Assembly: GCA_001606155.1 (NCBI GenBank)
Contig: LODT01000013.1
Location: 1,116,001 to 1,180,000 of the forward strand
Source: Tieghemostelium lacteum
Taxonomy: Eukaryota; Evosea; Eumycetozoa; Dictyosteliales; Raperosteliaceae
DNA: 64,000 bases
Reading direction: 5' to 3'
Positions within the stretch are counted from its first letter, which is position 1; every line of letters begins with the position of its first letter. Below are positions 10,158 through 20,942 of this stretch, one piece after another. Below the pieces are notes generated by a model, which was not told where the DNA came from, ran no database searches, and saw only the letters and a list, made by a program, of their open reading frames with translations. The position numbers were made by a program, and so were the translations under genes.

Positions 10158-11161
10158 AAATCTATTTATTATAATTCTATTTTATAATTTATTTGTATAT
10201 TAGTCAAAACAAAGGTTTTGTATATTGGAATAGATGAAATAAACAATCGGCATTTGATAACTATCTCTCAACAACATTTCCATAAGATTCGGACTTATTA
10301 CTTTCAATGTGCACATTGGTTTACAGGTAATGTTCTAACTATACAAAGCTTCTTTTTATTTTTAACAGTTGGTTTTGTATCTGAAGTTGGATTTTTTGAA
10401 ATTTGTTGTTGTTGTCATTTAGAAGGTATATTATCAGGAACACCATTTCTATTTTCCCTATTAACAATTACATTCGGAAATTTAGGAGAAATGATAACTT
10501 TAGGATGTTCTCTTAAAATCTGTTCTTTTTTCATTGGGAAATTTTTTTTAATATGTGTTTATAAGAGGGGTTTTATGTAAAATTCTAAACTGTTTATTTT
10601 TTAGTGATTTTTTCTAAAGTTTGTTGAATATCACGTATTATTATCGAAAATAAATAAGATTAAGGAATTATCAGTCCTCTTTTGCTCCTGATTAATGATA
10701 TCTAATTGAATTGTTTCTATATTATCCTTTGTTCAAAGTTTTTCAATGAACAAATACAATTTTTTAACGGTGATTGCAATCATAATAGAGGTGAAATTTT
10801 GGAAGTGAAGGTTTATCTGAAAAATAATAGCCCATTCATTTTTAGTTCCAATGTTTTCTATCTTGAAAACAATATATTTAACTGTAGATTCTTAGCTTAT
10901 CAATATTAAAATGAATATAACTTTACAAATGAGAAATTAATTTCTAGAAATTTCAAACTTTAAAGTTCATTTTTATCAAGACACTTCAATCAATTTAAAT
11001 TTTTTATTTCATTTTCAAAAAAGGCAATTTTTTTCATTTTTCCAATCTTGACAAGTAAATTTACTTTAAAATAATTAAAATTTTTTTTAATAAATAAAAA
11101 GATCTTTTTATTGCAAAAGACAACTTCATTAAAAGTGGATAAAAAAAGAAAAAGAAGTAAC
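10158..11161. other. 1-kb gene-free stretch
   Basis: No intact gene. Most of it is a likely degraded coding sequence on the minus strand (separate entry, 10218-10910). The last 250 bases are A/T-run-rich and lead into the DnaJ gene, with an A-rich leader just before its ATG. Confidence 0.55.
10218..10910 (-). pseudogene. Degraded coding relic of unrecognised family
   Basis: On the minus strand there are several short open blocks with host-like codon use that read like protein, for example KKEQILREHPKVIISPKF followed by a Gln-run and a Lys-rich stretch, and further upstream WAIIFQINLHFQNFTS. Several breaks separate them, so nothing whole is encoded. I do not recognise the family and cannot say whether it came from a host gene or a mobile element. 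The + strand frame over 10218-10580 looks like the mirror image of this relic and is not listed as a gene. Confidence 0.3.
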
Positions 11162-12575
11162 ATGGTTAAAGTTAGTATAAGAACTAAGAATTTCTAGAAA
11201 ATTGATTAATATATTAATTTTTATTATCTCAGGAATCTACATTTTATGAGAGATTAGGAGTCTCTCCAGATTGTACAGAAGATGAATTAAAGAAAGCCTA
11301 TAGAAAAATGGCAATTAAATATCATCCTGATAAAAATCAAGGTTCTGGAAAAGAAGCTGCTGAAGAAAAGGTACGTAATAACATTTTTTTTTAGAATAAT
11401 ATGTTGTATTAATTGAATTTTATACTTTGAAGTTTAAAGAGATTAGTGAAGCATATGAGGCTTTAAGTGATCCTGAAAAGAGAAAGATGTATGATCAATA
11501 CGGACAGGATGGATTAAAAGAAGGTGGGTTTCATGCAACTTCAGCAGCAGATTTATTCAGCCAATTCTTTGGAGGTATGGGTGGAGGTGGGTTTAATTTT
11601 GGAGGTGAAGGTATGGATTTTGATGGATTTGAAGGTTTTGGTGGATTTGGAGGAATGGGAGGTCGTGGTAGATCTAGAGGTCCTGGAAAAGTTGAACCTA
11701 TTAATCATGACATGTGGAGAACACTAGAGGAATTGTATAATGGAAAAATAGTAAAGATTGCCATTAATAGAGATGTAATATGTCAAACTTGCAACGGTAA
11801 AGGTAGTAATAAACCTGGTGTTAATGCTACCTGTTCACAATGTCATGGTCAAAAAGTGGTATTTTTACAGAAACAGGTTGGTCCTGGTATGATACAACAG
11901 ATTCAATCTAAATGTCCAAAATGTCATGGTACTGGTGAGACTCTGAAAGATGAGGATAAATGTCAAACTTGTAAGGGAAAGAGAGTTGTACCCAGTAAGA
12001 AAATTGTACAATTTCAAGTTGAAAAAGGTTCAAAAGATGGTGAACAGTTGGTATTACATGGTGAGGGTTCTGAGTATCCTGATATGAAGACTGGCGATGT
12101 AGTCATAACTATTCGTGAGAGACCTCATAATATATTTAAAAGACAAGGTGCAGATCTTTTATTTTCCAAAAAGATCAAGTTATTGGATTCTATTGTAGGA
12201 TACCAATTTGTAATTACAACACTTGATAATAGAAAACTATGGGTTCAGCATAACTCGAAAACCGATATACTGAAACAAGGTGATTTGAGAGTGGTCGATA
12301 GTGAGGGTATGCCAATGAAAGGAAAATCTAAAAAAGGAAATCTAATAATCCAATTTGATATTGAATATCCTGTAAGTCTCTCTCAAGAAGATATACGTAA
12401 ACTAGAAGCTATATTACCAAAATCACAGCCTCCAACAGTTAATAAATCCGATTGTAGGGAGGTATCTCTAAAGAAATATGAACATTATCAACATACCAAT
12501 GCAGAACAAGAATATGAAGAAAGATTTAGAAATAGTCATCCAGGTGTAAATGCTCAAAATTGTCAACAACAATAA
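11162..12575 (+). CDS. Type I (class A) DnaJ/Hsp40 co-chaperone
   Basis: Three exons: 11162-11170, 11233-11370, 11433-12575; introns of 62 bases each. The first exon encodes only MVK. The protein is 429 aa, as expected for Ydj1/DNAJA. Order of parts: J domain with YHPDKNQG (HPD), a Gly/Phe-rich linker ([12 protein letters not shown]), the zinc domain with four CxxCxGxG-like units ([32 protein letters not shown]), then the peptide-binding C-terminal domains. It ends CQQQ, a plausible farnesylation box like those of Ydj1 and DNAJA2. Role: stimulates Hsp70 ATPase and delivers clients in the cytosol or at the ER surface. Confidence 0.95.
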
Positions 12576-12733
12576 AACTTTTGTTTATACAATACCAAAT
12601 GCTTTATCATCTATAATAAATGGTTTTTGAACTGAAATCAGTTTTGGTGTTTACCCACATTAAAAAAAAATTGTAGTGAGTCACTGTCGTTTTAGCAACA
12701 GTATATAAAATTTTTTAAAATATTAAATCAATA

Positions 12734-13867
12734 ATGAGGTTTATTCAAATCCTAATAGTTTTATTGGTTGTACTTCCTTTAATTGTAAATAGTTTATATG
12801 TACAACTAAGTAGTGAAGATGAACTAAATACTGCTCTAGATAATTTTTATTATGTTGAACTTGAATTTCGTAGGTATTTATAAATGATGATTTTGGACAT
12901 AGAATTAATTAGTTCACCATTGAATGTAGGTGAAAAACCATGGTTTGAGTTACTAAAAGAAAGAAAATATGCAGAATCAAGGGATAGTTTGTTTGGTATT
13001 TATATATGTTATTCCAATAGTACTTTGGAAATGTGTAGAAGTGCTTCCAAGGAGGGGTTAGGTCAAACTTATTATTTTGATAGAATTAAAAATCAATGGA
13101 AACTTCCTTCATTGTCTACAAACTATACAATGAAACCAAAACCTTTAGAAGGAGATAGAGAAACAAAAGTTTTAGAACTAACAAATGATACATTTCACAG
13201 TATAGTTTCATCAAAAAAACATGTATTTGTTCAGACTTATGTGAATTGGAAACAATTTGATTATTTCTATAAATACACATTCAGTTACCTAGCTGATTTA
13301 TTTCGAAATAATGATTCTGTGATACTTGCTAGATTAAATTGTGGTCATCCTAATGGAAAGTATGATATATCCTCTTTGTGTACAAGTTTAGGATATAAAC
13401 AACCCAATGCACTTTACAGAGGTCATGTCATGTATTTTTCCAATGTCTATGAAGATGGTGACGATCCTATAAATTTTGATTATCCTCTTATTGAAATTAG
13501 TCATCTCTATCCACTAATTAACTCTTTACAAGTTCTAAAGAGACAATGGAATGGGTATCTTGAGAATGGTAGTGGTCTAATTAATGAATATACTGTATTG
13601 TCCTCAAAGTTCATCGAAGCAACTGATAATGGTCGTTTAAGTTTATTACAAGAATCAGTGGATATATTTGATAGTGTAATACCAGCATTAAAAGAATATG
13701 CCAGTTATTACATTCAAGTAATGAAAGAGGTTATGAATAATGGTACTTTCTATATAGATTCACAAAAAGTCTTATTAAACAATAAATTGGAGTCTAACTA
13801 TCCCTATGGAAATGAATATGATCAAATAACTATTAAATTAAATATCTTAAACACATTTAAGAACTAA
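12734..13867 (+). CDS. PDI-like ER protein with ERp29-type D domain and no CxxC active sites
   Basis: Exons 12734-12869 and 12930-13867, 357 aa. The 60-base intron (GTAGGT...TGTAG) removes an in-frame TAA and gives LEFREKPWFELL, which lines up with the canonical VEFYAPWCGHC. A signal peptide (residues 1-20) is followed by two thioredoxin-like domains and a C-terminal helical domain. That last domain (YYIQVMKEVMNNGTFYID ... IKLNILNTF) matches the ERp29C/D domain of the Dictyostelium PDI type. Both active-site motifs are gone: FELL replaces CGHC in the first domain, and VNWKQFDYFYK in the second, which lies in one uninterrupted exon. No C-terminal KDEL-like signal (ends NTFKN). It probably acts, if at all, as a non-catalytic chaperone. 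Confidence 0.75.
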
Positions 13868-13950
13868 ATAAATATCACATGTTTTACTATCTCTGTGGGT
13901 AAAAAAATTGTGAAAAAAAATTTTTTTTTAGACATTTGATTTACCACAAA

Positions 13951-14811
13951 ATGCTTGTCCAATATTCAGAGAAATTGGAGAATGCCTTAGAGGATTTCCT
14001 AAAACAAGAAAAAAAGATATGTACAGCAGAATTATATTCGATCATTGAAAACATTGCTAAAACAGGAATGACATGTTACCCTTGGAGATTATTAAAAGAA
14101 CTTTTATATTTTAAGATTAATGAAGTAAGAATATAATCTCCCATCTATATCCTTGAGATTATGAATTCTAATATATATATTTAGATATTTGAAATATTTG
14201 AAAATCAATTAGAACAACAGACACAACAACAGCAAACAGGAACTAATGTTACTAGTACATCTTCATCTTCATCACCAACACCATCGTCACCTAATACTAC
14301 TAAAACTAATATTAATAGTAGTGGTAATAGTTTATCACCAATGGTCGGTATTGTTAATGGAAAAGATGATGAGATGATGAAAATTAAGAATCAATTGAAT
14401 ATCTCTGGATTGTTGAAGATAAAGAGTCAGTTTCAAATTAATTTTATGGATTATAGAGAACCACCATTTACTATTCAGAGACTATGCGAATTGATAATAG
14501 ATTATAAAATGTACACTTCTTTTAGTAAATATCTATGTGCTGTTGAGAAAATGGGTACTGTAACTTCAACACTACCTCCATTAACACCACAAGAAGTTAT
14601 TGAATATAATAAGAATCAATCAAATATCATGTCATCTGAGAATACAAGTTCATCTAATAATTCACCTCGATCACCTTCATCACATCAATTTTCAAATTTC
14701 CAACAACAACAGCAAACTAACTTTGATTATACAACTTCTTTTCCATCACAAACACAGCAACAGAGTAACCAACAAGATACTGATCAAGAAATGACAGATG
14801 CTCAAGAATAA
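13951..14811 (+). CDS. ppp4r2: Protein phosphatase 4 regulatory subunit 2 (PPP4R2)
   Basis: Exons 13951-14124 and 14185-14811 (60-base intron, GTAAGA...TTTAG), 266 aa. The N-terminal half shows the family pattern ALEDFLKQEKK, IAKTG, PWRLLKELLYFKINE and later PFTIQRLCELI and KYLCAVEK, which line up with human PPP4R2. The second half is a Gln/Ser/Thr/Asn-rich tail (QQQQQTN, SPSSHQ), and a similar spacer sits between the conserved blocks. The subunit binds the PP4 catalytic subunit and directs it in DNA repair and centrosome functions. The start is the ATG at 13951 in an ACAAAATG context; the upstream TTG is not used. It lies 83 bases after the PDI-like gene. Confidence 0.88.
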
Positions 14812-15118
14812 CTTAACTTATTTTCTTTTTCATTTTAAAAATATAGTATATTAGTCATTTAGTAATTATAGTAAATGAAATTTTAGACAAACTAATGAAA
14901 CAAAATAATAATAACATGTAACTATTAATAATAAAAATAATCAAAATTTGATATTCATGTAATATCAAATAAATTTGTATTTCACAGAATAATAATATAA
15001 TACCACCTCATCCTACTATCCACTTAATAATTACTTTATCAAATATCATTCCTTTATTTATTTTTATTTTTTCGCAATAACAAATCAGTTTACGATTTTC
15101 TTAAAATTACATGAAATA
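14812..15118. other. Intergenic spacer
   Basis: 307 bases of AT-rich DNA between two tandem genes. I see no ORF, hairpin or repeat of note. Confidence 0.6.
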
Positions 15119-16066
15119 ATGTTAAAATCATTTACATTAATTAAAGTAATAAGATACCAACAACAATCAATATCCCAGATTAAAACTATATTTAATTATA
15201 GGAATTTTTCAACAAGTAATTTAAATAGTAATAGTAATAAAAATGAAAAGACAGAGATAAAAAAACCAAAACACGTACTTGATATAATTAGAGAAAGTAA
15301 TCAAGAGGAAGGATTAGTTTACAATGAACTTGATGCAATTTTAAAAGATGGGTTATATGAAACACCAGATAAAAAGAGATCTTTAGAATGTTTAGGTAAA
15401 GAATTTAAAGTTATGGAGATAGAAAAGAGAAAGAGCAAACATGTGTTATCAAGTACAGCTGAATCTTCACCTTATAAATCAATGTTTCAACCAATTGGTT
15501 TTATAACTAGTTGGAATCTCATTAGGACACTTATAATGAGACCTAGAGAATGGATGAGAGGTGAGATTCCATTGGAGGGTTATGATAGAGAGATGATGGA
15601 GAATCAAACTGAAGATACTTTAAAGCGATTTATAGAATGTTTGAATAAGAGAGATATTAGTGGAATGGGAGATATCGCTACACCATGGTTAAAAGATAGT
15701 GTGGTGCCTATGATGGGGTCACTTCAATTGTATGATAAAGAATATGATTATAGAATGCAATTTGAATTTGAAAAGGTAATTGATAGACAAAGAGGTGATT
15801 ATAAGATATTTAAAGATCATATAACAGTTACCTATCATTATATGATAAAAGGATATCCAATGTTAAATCAACAACCTTATAAAGGATACAAATCCTATGT
15901 AACTTCAGTTATATTTCAATTGAATATTAATCCTCTTGAAGAAACATTTGGTGAACAATTTAGAAATCAATGGAAAGTGGTATTTATACATTCATCACCA
16001 ACTTCATTAATGTTTGTTGAACCTATAATACCATTTATGGGTAAAAATAAAATAAATATTATATAA
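15119..16066 (+). CDS. Mitochondrial protein, possibly Tim44/mL45-like
   Basis: 315 aa from the ATG at 15119. The N-terminus has an amphipathic, basic, acid-free presequence (MLKSFTLIKVIRYQQQS...NYRNFSTSN), so import into mitochondria is likely. The centre has PREWMRGEIPLEGY, then a block with alternating strands (FKDHITVTYHYMIKG, YVTSVIFQLNINP, WKVVFIHSS) that could be the NTF2-like fold of the Tim44/mL45 superfamily. I do not recognise it with certainty: the mitochondrial targeting is read from the sequence, the family is a guess. Confidence 0.6.
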   Translation: MLKSFTLIKVIRYQQQSISQIKTIFNYRNFSTSNLNSNSNKNEKTEIKKPKHVLDIIRESNQEEGLVYNELDAILKDGLYETPDKKRSLECLGKEFKVMEIEKRKSKHVLSSTAESSPYKSMFQPIGFITSWNLIRTLIMRPREWMRGEIPLEGYDREMMENQTEDTLKRFIECLNKRDISGMGDIATPWLKDSVVPMMGSLQLYDKEYDYRMQFEFEKVIDRQRGDYKIFKDHITVTYHYMIKGYPMLNQQPYKGYKSYVTSVIFQLNINPLEETFGEQFRNQWKVVFIHSSPTSLMFVEPIIPFMGKNKINII

Positions 16067-16167
16067 TGTAAAAAGGAGTAGAGAGGGAGGTTTAGGATTT
16101 TGTGTTTTTTTTTTGTGTTGTTGTTTTATTATAACTTAATTAATACTATTAAAACTCTTATATTTGA

Positions 16168-17016
16168 TTAATAGTTTTGAGTCTTTCTTTTGGCAAATTC
16201 AACAGAGAGAACCAAATAATCGTATCTGTGTCCTTTGAGTTCCTTAATGGCCTTTTCGGCATCTTTGATATTGTAATAGGTAACATAGGCATAACCTCTA
16301 GGTTTACCAGCATCGTTTTTGGGAATATTAACTTTCTGAACAGCACCACAACGTGAAAAGAGTTCACGAAGATCGTCTTCGTTGGCATTCTCAGAGAGAT
16401 TGCTAACCATAAGTGATAGTGGCAATTCACCACCCATACCACTACTAGATCCTCCTAAACCACCCGATGATCTCTGTGAAGGTGGTACATAACGTGGTCC
16501 ACCACTTTGTTGTTGTTGTTGTTGTTTGTTCTTTTCCTCTGTTTCTGCGGATTTTTGTGATTTTTGGGTGAGATCAATGGCATCTTTATATGGACATTTG
16601 GTGGTAAAGTGATTCTTTTTACAAATTCTACATTGAACAATATCTTTTTTCTCTTCTTTAGCCTCTGTATTACGGGCTAATGTTAAGAATACCTCATCAC
16701 CATAAGAGGTATTGGCAAAAGGATTTTGATTAGCATATTCTCCAAATTTATCCCATTTACGTCTTTCATCAACCTTTCTATTTTTTTTAACTACAACTTG
16801 TAATTCACGATATCTTTTTGTGATTTTTACTTCTTCTCCTTTTTCATTTTTAACTATAACTTCACTAACTTTTTCAACATGTTCTGCTGATTGATTCCAA
16901 TCTCTATTAAATTGAAATTTATCATTTTATTTTATATATTAATACTCCTAAACCCTATATTTTCAAATTTATTTCTTTTCTTGATATAAATATATTTACT
17001 CTGCAACTTGACTCAT
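16168..17016 (-). CDS. eif3g: Translation initiation factor eIF3 subunit G
   Basis: Exons on the minus strand: 17016-17000 and 16903-16168, with a 96-base intron (GTAAAT...AATAG). 250 aa. The 17-base first exon encodes MSQVAE. Order: basic N-terminal eIF3-binding region, RKWDKFGEY, a CxxC...H...C zinc knuckle (CRICKKNHFTTKC), a Gln-run linker, RYVPPSQR, then a C-terminal RRM with RNP2 (LMVSNLS) and RNP1 (KPRGYAYVTY). This order and length are those of eIF3g, which helps scanning and re-initiation on the 40S subunit. The two short shadow frames over the 3' part are not genes. Confidence 0.93.
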
Positions 17017-17111
17017 TTTATTATAATTCAACTTGAAGATAGAAATGAAAATAAAAAAAGAGAAAAAAAAAAAAAAAATAGGAAACTCGATCGTTTTTTT
17101 TGGTAATTTGA

Positions 17112-18668
17112 ATGATGATCAAACAAATAATTTCTAGAAATAATGTATACAAATCAATATTAAATAATATTAATTTTTCAAATAATTTAATATATATAAG
17201 TAATACAAATAAGAGATTTTATTGTAATCATAGTTCAAATACAAATAAAACAATCAATTCAGATAAAATAACACAACTATTTGAGAATAAAAAGTATGAT
17301 GATTTATTAGAATTGGTAGAAAAAGAAAAGAATTCACAATTATTTGAAGCAGATGTAAATAGTTTATATAAAGTTGCCAAATCATATCAAAATACAAATA
17401 ACAGTGTAGAATCTTTGAAATATTATAGAAAATATTTTCAATTGACAAAGAATGCTGAAATTACAGAGAATGATAGAGTTTTATTGGTAGAGAATTCTGA
17501 ATTTTATGTAGATCTTTTAGTTTCTACACAGAGAAATAATGAAAATACCAAAGAGATATATACTCATGTCAAATGGCTACATGAAGGGGGTTATAAAATG
17601 ACAACTAAATTGTTACAGTATCTAGGACATTGCCATTATATGGAGAATAATGGGAATTTGAAAGAATCTGTTGTGTATTTGAATAGAGCATTGACAATGT
17701 GTACTATAGAGACTGATAAGATACCTGTGTATAAGATATTGGGTGAAATTCATCAACAGAGTGGACAATATCAACAGGCTATTGGATACTATGCAAAAGC
17801 AGTACAGATTCTAAATACTGTAAAATCTGATAGTGATGAAATGGATATGATTGCAAAGATGGCTGCTGCTCAACAGAAAAAGATAAAGTCTCAATTGGAA
17901 TTTGAGATGGCAGATTGTTATCAATTGTCAGGACAAGTGGATAAATGTAAACAGATTTATCAGGTGATGGTTAAAAGGTACCCTGAAAACCCTATTCCTC
18001 TGACTAAATTGGCATCTATAGCATTGAATAGTGATAGAAATCCATATAAAGCTATTGAGTTGGCAAAAGAGGCATTAGGGTTATATGAAGGCAGTGGAAA
18101 GAATTTAGTTGGATTATATCAGAGTTTAATGACATTGAGCATGGCTTATATGAATATTAGATCCATGTCAGAAGGTTATAAGTCATTGACTAGATTAATA
18201 GAGATCATGTTAGAGTTAGGAAAGAGTGAAGAAGATTTAGAAAATGCTCAGGTTTATTATTGGGCATTTACTAGTGGATTCTTTTATCTCAATGATTTGA
18301 TCATGTCAGGTGAATTACAGTTCCATTTACAATCCAAGTTGAGATGTGATGTAGATGAACTCATTGAGGAGTTTAATAAGGATACAAAAATATCAGAGAT
18401 TAAAGAGAGATTGAATATTATCAAAGAGATTGTAGATCATACCTATCCTGATCCAGAATCTCTACCTGATCATATTAAAGAGAATAACAAGATGCTTCAA
18501 TCACTATTGTTTAATACCATTCGTAATACTATTATATCTCTAGATAATCTAGAGAGACATTCTACAGTTGAAAAAGGATCTACATCTCTTCCCTACACAC
18601 TAGATCAATGCACAACACTAATCCATAAATTGTTACTTTACACTGCCCATGTGTATGAATTAGAATAA
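17112..18668 (+). CDS. Mitochondrial tetratricopeptide-repeat protein
   Basis: 518 aa; tandem ATGs at 17112 and 17115. The start is basic and hydroxylated (MIKQIISRNNVYKSILNN), a likely mitochondrial presequence. TPR-like helix pairs follow, e.g. AKSYQNTNNSVESLKYYRKYFQL, LGEIHQQSGQYQQAIGYYAKAVQIL and ADCYQLSGQVDKCKQIYQVMVKRYP. The C-terminal third is helical without clear repeats. TPRs usually mediate protein contacts; a specific partner cannot be read here. Divergent from eIF3g with only about 95 bases between starts, so the two likely share a promoter. Confidence 0.72.
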   Translation: MMIKQIISRNNVYKSILNNINFSNNLIYISNTNKRFYCNHSSNTNKTINSDKITQLFENKKYDDLLELVEKEKNSQLFEADVNSLYKVAKSYQNTNNSVESLKYYRKYFQLTKNAEITENDRVLLVENSEFYVDLLVSTQRNNENTKEIYTHVKWLHEGGYKMTTKLLQYLGHCHYMENNGNLKESVVYLNRALTMCTIETDKIPVYKILGEIHQQSGQYQQAIGYYAKAVQILNTVKSDSDEMDMIAKMAAAQQKKIKSQLEFEMADCYQLSGQVDKCKQIYQVMVKRYPENPIPLTKLASIALNSDRNPYKAIELAKEALGLYEGSGKNLVGLYQSLMTLSMAYMNIRSMSEGYKSLTRLIEIMLELGKSEEDLENAQVYYWAFTSGFFYLNDLIMSGELQFHLQSKLRCDVDELIEEFNKDTKISEIKERLNIIKEIVDHTYPDPESLPDHIKENNKMLQSLLFNTIRNTIISLDNLERHSTVEKGSTSLPYTLDQCTTLIHKLLLYTAHVYELE

Positions 18669-19018
18669 AATCAATATTTACAATTTATAAAAAGTACGAA
18701 TAATCTATTTAAATATTTAAATCTTTTTCAAATTGAATAAAACACCCCCACTTCACCACTCCTTATTTTATTTTTTTTTAATTTTTTTATTTGTAATTGC
18801 AACAGTAAAACCACCACCACACTATTTCCAGATAATATATTTCCATGGTACAAACAAGCTGCTTATATATTTAATTGAATTCAGAAATGTCAAAATATTC
18901 GATAATATTTACAAATACTTTTGTATGAGTTAACAATATTCTTATTTTAGAATTTCATTTCAAACATTTTTATATCTATCTCTACCTATAGTATAAAGAT
19001 TTAAAAAAAACAATATAT
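18669..19018. other. Intergenic spacer
   Basis: 350 bases, AT-rich, with a T-run near 18770. A 66-codon frame at 18733 has no ATG at its start and looks random. Upstream of the peroxidase start there is an A-run (about 19003-19010). Confidence 0.55.
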
Positions 19019-20728
19019 ATGAAATTTATAAAATCTATTTTAATAGTAGTTGTTGTATTTATAGGTTTAATAAAAACTCGTATGTTTTAAACTCACCAGA
19101 TTCCGTTATATATTGCCAATACCAACCAAAATTTATAACATTTGTTAAATTATCATATTTTAGAACCAACAGAATGGAGATCATATAATGGTGAAGGTAA
19201 TAATATAAAGAATAAAGATTTAGGAATACAATATGGTCCATTTGGAAGATTAATGAAACCAAAGGATTTCAAAGCATTTTCAAAACCAGATTTTTATAAT
19301 AATCTTCCAATGGTTAGAGAGGTTTCCAATATGTTATGTAACCAAGAATCACTGATAATGTCAACTGAACATCTTACCGATATGTTTAATATGTGGGGTC
19401 AGTTTTTAATTCATAATTTAGCATTATCAAAACCACTGTCTCTGAGATGGGATATTCCAGTTCCAAAATGTGACTTTTATTTTGATCCACAATGTACAGG
19501 TACAAAGAATATGACTTATATTCGTACTCGTATAACAGAAGTGCCTTGCACAGATTTGAATACACCCGATGCATCGGATGGAAAATGTTATGAACAAGTT
19601 AATACATTGTCATCATTTATCGATGCTAATGTAGTCTATGGAAGTGACAAAGCAACTTGTGTTGCACTTAGACAGTGGAAAGATGGTTTAATGATATCTA
19701 ATATAACCGATCATGGTGAACTCCCTCCTTTGTTCATTCCAGGTGTTTCCATGGATAATGATGCTAATATCTATCCTGTGAAAGATCTCTTTTATGTCGG
19801 CGAAAGAAGAGGAAATGAAAACCCAGGATTAATGTCTCTCCATGTCATATTTTTACGTGAACACAATCGTATGGCTAAAGTATTCAAAGGTAAACATTCG
19901 GAGTGGTCAGATGAAGACATATTCCAACACACTCGTTCCTGTGTCATTGAACAAATTCAAAAGATAACCTATGAAGAGTATCTTCCTATTGTTCTTGGTG
20001 GACCTTTACCTTCCTATTCTGGATATAATCCAGACCTTAGTCCTCTGGTTTCCAATGAATTCACAACAGCAGCATTCCGTTATGGTCACTCTGAAGTAGG
20101 TCCCAATATAGAATACATTGATGAAAATGGACAAAGAATGAGTCCATTACCCATCCGACATTCCTATTTCAATCCCAAAGCTATGGATATTGCCGGTGCA
20201 GAACCTATTCTTCGTGGTCTTATTTACAATGAAGAGCAAGCTATTGATTTATTCGTCATTTCAGATTTGAGAAACTTTTTATTTGGAAATCCAGGATCAG
20301 GAGGTTTCGATCTGGTTTGTAGAAATCTTCAGAGAAATCGTGATCATGGTATACCATTGTACAATGAAGTTCGTCAAAATCTTGGATTGAGACCTGTGAA
20401 AACCTGGTCTGATATCACATCGAATATAGCCACTCAAAACCGTCTAAAAAATGCTTATGGTGATGTCAATTTAATAGAACTCTTTGTAGGTGGTTTGGCT
20501 GAGGATCACTATGAAAATTCAGTTGTAGGTCAGACTTTTTACACTATTCTTCGTGAACAATTTCTTCGTACACGTTTATCTGATCGTTTTTGGTATGAAA
20601 GAGATGAAATCAAAAAGGTAAATTCTGAATGTGAACCTGTATCCTTCTCAGAATTAGTCAGAAGAAATACTAAAAATATGAATAATCTACCTGCTAATCT
20701 ATTTAAAATTGTAAATCATTATAAATAA
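19019..20728 (+). CDS. Secreted animal-type haem peroxidase
   Basis: Exons 19019-19079 and 19164-20728 (84-base intron, GTATGT...TTTAG), 541 aa. Exon 1 encodes a signal peptide (MKFIKSILIVVVVFIG). Family blocks in order: WGQFLIHNL (distal site, about residue 104), SSFIDANVVYGSD, the GERRGNENPGL...LHVIFLREHNRMA block, AFRYGHSEVG (catalytic Arg) and NLQRNRDHGIPLYNEVR. These place it in the peroxidase-cyclooxygenase (peroxinectin-like) superfamily. The distal motif is unusual: the His is kept, but the flanking Asp residues of the usual DHD are Ile and Asn. It is probably extracellular or in vesicles. Confidence 0.9.
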
Positions 20729-20942
20729 ATTACAAAAATCATATAATTATTAAAATATTTAAATATTCTTAACTTTTTATAATAAATTTAATTTTTATAA
20801 GATTATTTTTTCGAACAAGCCATCTTAACAAAGAACTTAATCTTTGGCTTTTGGGACTGGTATTTTAGATATTTTTTATTCGTATTTTAAAATTTTTATA
20901 AAATGACAAATCATTATTTTTATTTTGTGACTTGTGATTAAA

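Noticed and set aside
10218-10580. 120-codon + strand frame
   Set aside because: It begins with TTG, is hydrophobic and Cys/Phe-rich, and mirrors the better minus-strand relic.
12870-12929. An in-frame TAA in the PDI-like gene, and a 39-base intron as a first explanation
   Set aside because: A 60-base intron with GTAGGT and TGTAG fits the local intron sizes better and restores the EF..PW motif.
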